A stretch of 64,000 nucleotides of DNA from Chryseobacterium aquifrigidense (GTDB lineage Bacteria > Bacteroidota > Bacteroidia > Flavobacteriales > Weeksellaceae): assembly GCF_006716485.1 (NCBI RefSeq), contig NZ_VFPD01000001.1, forward strand, positions 1,487,096 through 1,551,095, read 5' to 3'. Below the pieces are notes generated by a model. That model was not told where the DNA came from. It made no database searches and saw only the letters and a list, made by a program, of their open reading frames with translations. Shown in pieces: positions 62,978 to 64,000 of the stretch (position 1 is the stretch's first letter; each line of letters starts with the position of its first letter). The translations under genes were made by a program, and so were the position numbers.

Positions 62978-64000
62978 TTACTTTCCTATTTTCACCACCA
63001 ATGGTTTTGCAATGATCTGAGCCTGCTTCTGAAGCATATTCTCCCAGTCTCTCTGTGTTTGCACCTGTCCGCTTTTCTGCCAGGCAAACCCTGCATAATA
63101 TGTTAAGGTTTTATAAGGCTTTGTAATAACATATAGATGACTTTCATCAGGAATATCTGAGGTAAAAGCGATTGATTTTTCAACGATTTGCGGATTCACA
63201 ACAATTCCTTCTCCCACAAAAGCATCGTCTATTTTTTCCCAATGAAGATAATATCCGTTTTGATTATTCAGTTGGGTTTTTCCTTCATTTTTATGCAACG
63301 TAATTCCAATAGTATAGTTCGGAACAGGTTTTTCTGATTCAAAAACAGATTCAAACTTTGAAAAGTTGGAAGCCAGATCCAGTGAAATTCTTTTGGTTTC
63401 TTTTACTCCAAATTCACTCCATGGCTGATAAGTCAATTCTAAAACTGTTCTTAAAGGACCTTCAGCAATTGTTCTGGAGGCAACAAAGTTTTGGGAAACC
63501 TGAAGTTTTTCATTTTTCCAGATTCCAATCCCGCCTGTTCCTCTGCTGTTTCCTACATGGTAAGGATCATAACCTTCCCCTCTTGTATCTTTATGATAAT
63601 ACATAGGATCTGTAAGATACCCTTTGTACCATGTATTGATAACAGGCTTATCTGTTCTTTTCAACCAGATGTCAACACCACTTGAAAGCGTACTACTTTT
63701 AACTCCCTTTAAAGCTTCCTGCTGGCCTTTCGGACCATAGACCCTGAAAGCAATTTTATCATTTTCCCAGGCATAATCATCTACCCTTTCCGGGACTAAT
63801 CTCGAATAGGTAGAAATCCCGCTTTCCGGGATTTGAGCGCTCCCATCCGCAACAATAGTGTATACATTGGTCTTTCCTCCGTCAATATTTACCAGAAGAA
63901 GTAATTCTTCATTTTTCCCATCAGCATCATAATCTATCCATTGAATAGGCAGCCATTTTCCTTTTGCATCTTTTATTCTAAGCTCTTCCTCACTGTTTTT
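62978..64000 (-). CDS. DUF4861 protein, second copy (5' end beyond the window)
   Basis: The frame stays open from the stop at 62978 to the right edge, so at least 340 residues are visible and the start lies outside. Visible segments: WLPIQWIDYDADGKNEELLL, RVDDYAWENDKIAFRVYGPK, MYYHKDTRGEGYDPYHVGNS and RGTGGIGIWKNEKLQVSQNF, then VVNPQIVEKSIAFTSDIPDE. The YHxD, GxGGIG and aromatic features align with the copy at 50285. It is probably in one transcript with the PL10 gene. The activity is unknown; the context suggests pectin. Confidence 0.82.
   Translation of the reverse strand, partial: KNSEEELRIKDAKGKWLPIQWIDYDADGKNEELLLLVNIDGGKTNVYTIVADGSAQIPESGISTYSRLVPERVDDYAWENDKIAFRVYGPKGQQEALKGVKSSTLSSGVDIWLKRTDKPVINTWYKGYLTDPMYYHKDTRGEGYDPYHVGNSRGTGGIGIWKNEKLQVSQNFVASRTIAEGPLRTVLELTYQPWSEFGVKETKRISLDLASNFSKFESVFESEKPVPNYTIGITLHKNEGKTQLNNQNGYYLHWEKIDDAFVGEGIVVNPQIVEKSIAFTSDIPDESHLYVITKPYKTLTYYAGFAWQKSGQVQTQRDWENMLQKQAQIIAKPLVVKIGK

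Overview
The window looks like chromosomal DNA of a flavobacterium of the Chryseobacterium/Weeksellaceae type (Bacteroidota). The grounds are its A+T-rich composition, TAnnTTTG-type -7 promoter boxes, a T9SS sorting domain, a SusC/SusD pair, a double-glycine-type bacteriocin-like leader and several flavobacterial DUF families. This is inference from gene content; no database was searched.

Left part (1-18.8 kb), a mixed region: a truncated glycosyltransferase-2/LTA-synthase-like fusion tail-to-tail with a YaiO-type outer membrane protein; exonuclease III; an XRE/S24 regulator; a glycine-zipper bacteriocin-like peptide; a BspA-like T9SS surface protein plus the decayed tail of a second copy; an esterase, a phosphotransferase, HEAT-like and DUF6624 proteins; a VOC protein; an EamA transporter behind a 12-codon leader ORF and attenuator-like fold; a YdcF gene broken by a one-base frameshift; and an O-methyltransferase-like gene.

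Middle part (18.8-30.7 kb), accessory: three and a bit tandem copies of a roughly 365-bp non-coding unit, then a compact module of a SymE-like toxin gene, a divergent HTH regulator and a 688-residue GHKL-ATPase protein with a PD-(D/E)XK-like C-terminus, which is a candidate defence system. After it come a Prc-type protease, an ArsR regulator with a double operator and a SRPBCC protein, then YdeI-like, DoxX and DUF4256 genes and a possible TIM-barrel protein. A graveyard region at 29.4-30.6 kb holds a large palindromic element, a traM fragment of a conjugative element and an alpha/beta-hydrolase fragment.

Right part (30.8-64 kb), a pectin utilisation locus. A LacI regulator precedes a minus-strand catabolic block (kduI, kduD, uxaC, kdgK, eda, exuT-like, uxaB, uxaA). 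A plus-strand depolymerisation block follows: SusC, SusD, CE8, PL1, DUF4861, GH105, GH43, CE12, GH28, esterase, CE8, CE12, kdgF, PL1; then a minus-strand PL10 and a second DUF4861. Surface and periplasmic enzymes would demethylate, deacetylate and cleave homogalacturonan and its decorations; SusCD imports oligomers. GH28 yields galacturonate (UxaC-UxaB-UxaA to KDG), while the lyases with GH105 yield unsaturated uronate (KdgF-KduI-KduD to KDG). KdgK and Eda finish the route to pyruvate and glyceraldehyde 3-phosphate. Near-palindromic sites built on AATCGATT lie before kduI, susC and GH43, with a weaker one before the last PL1, and form a likely LacI regulon. No CRISPR array, rRNA or tRNA was seen.
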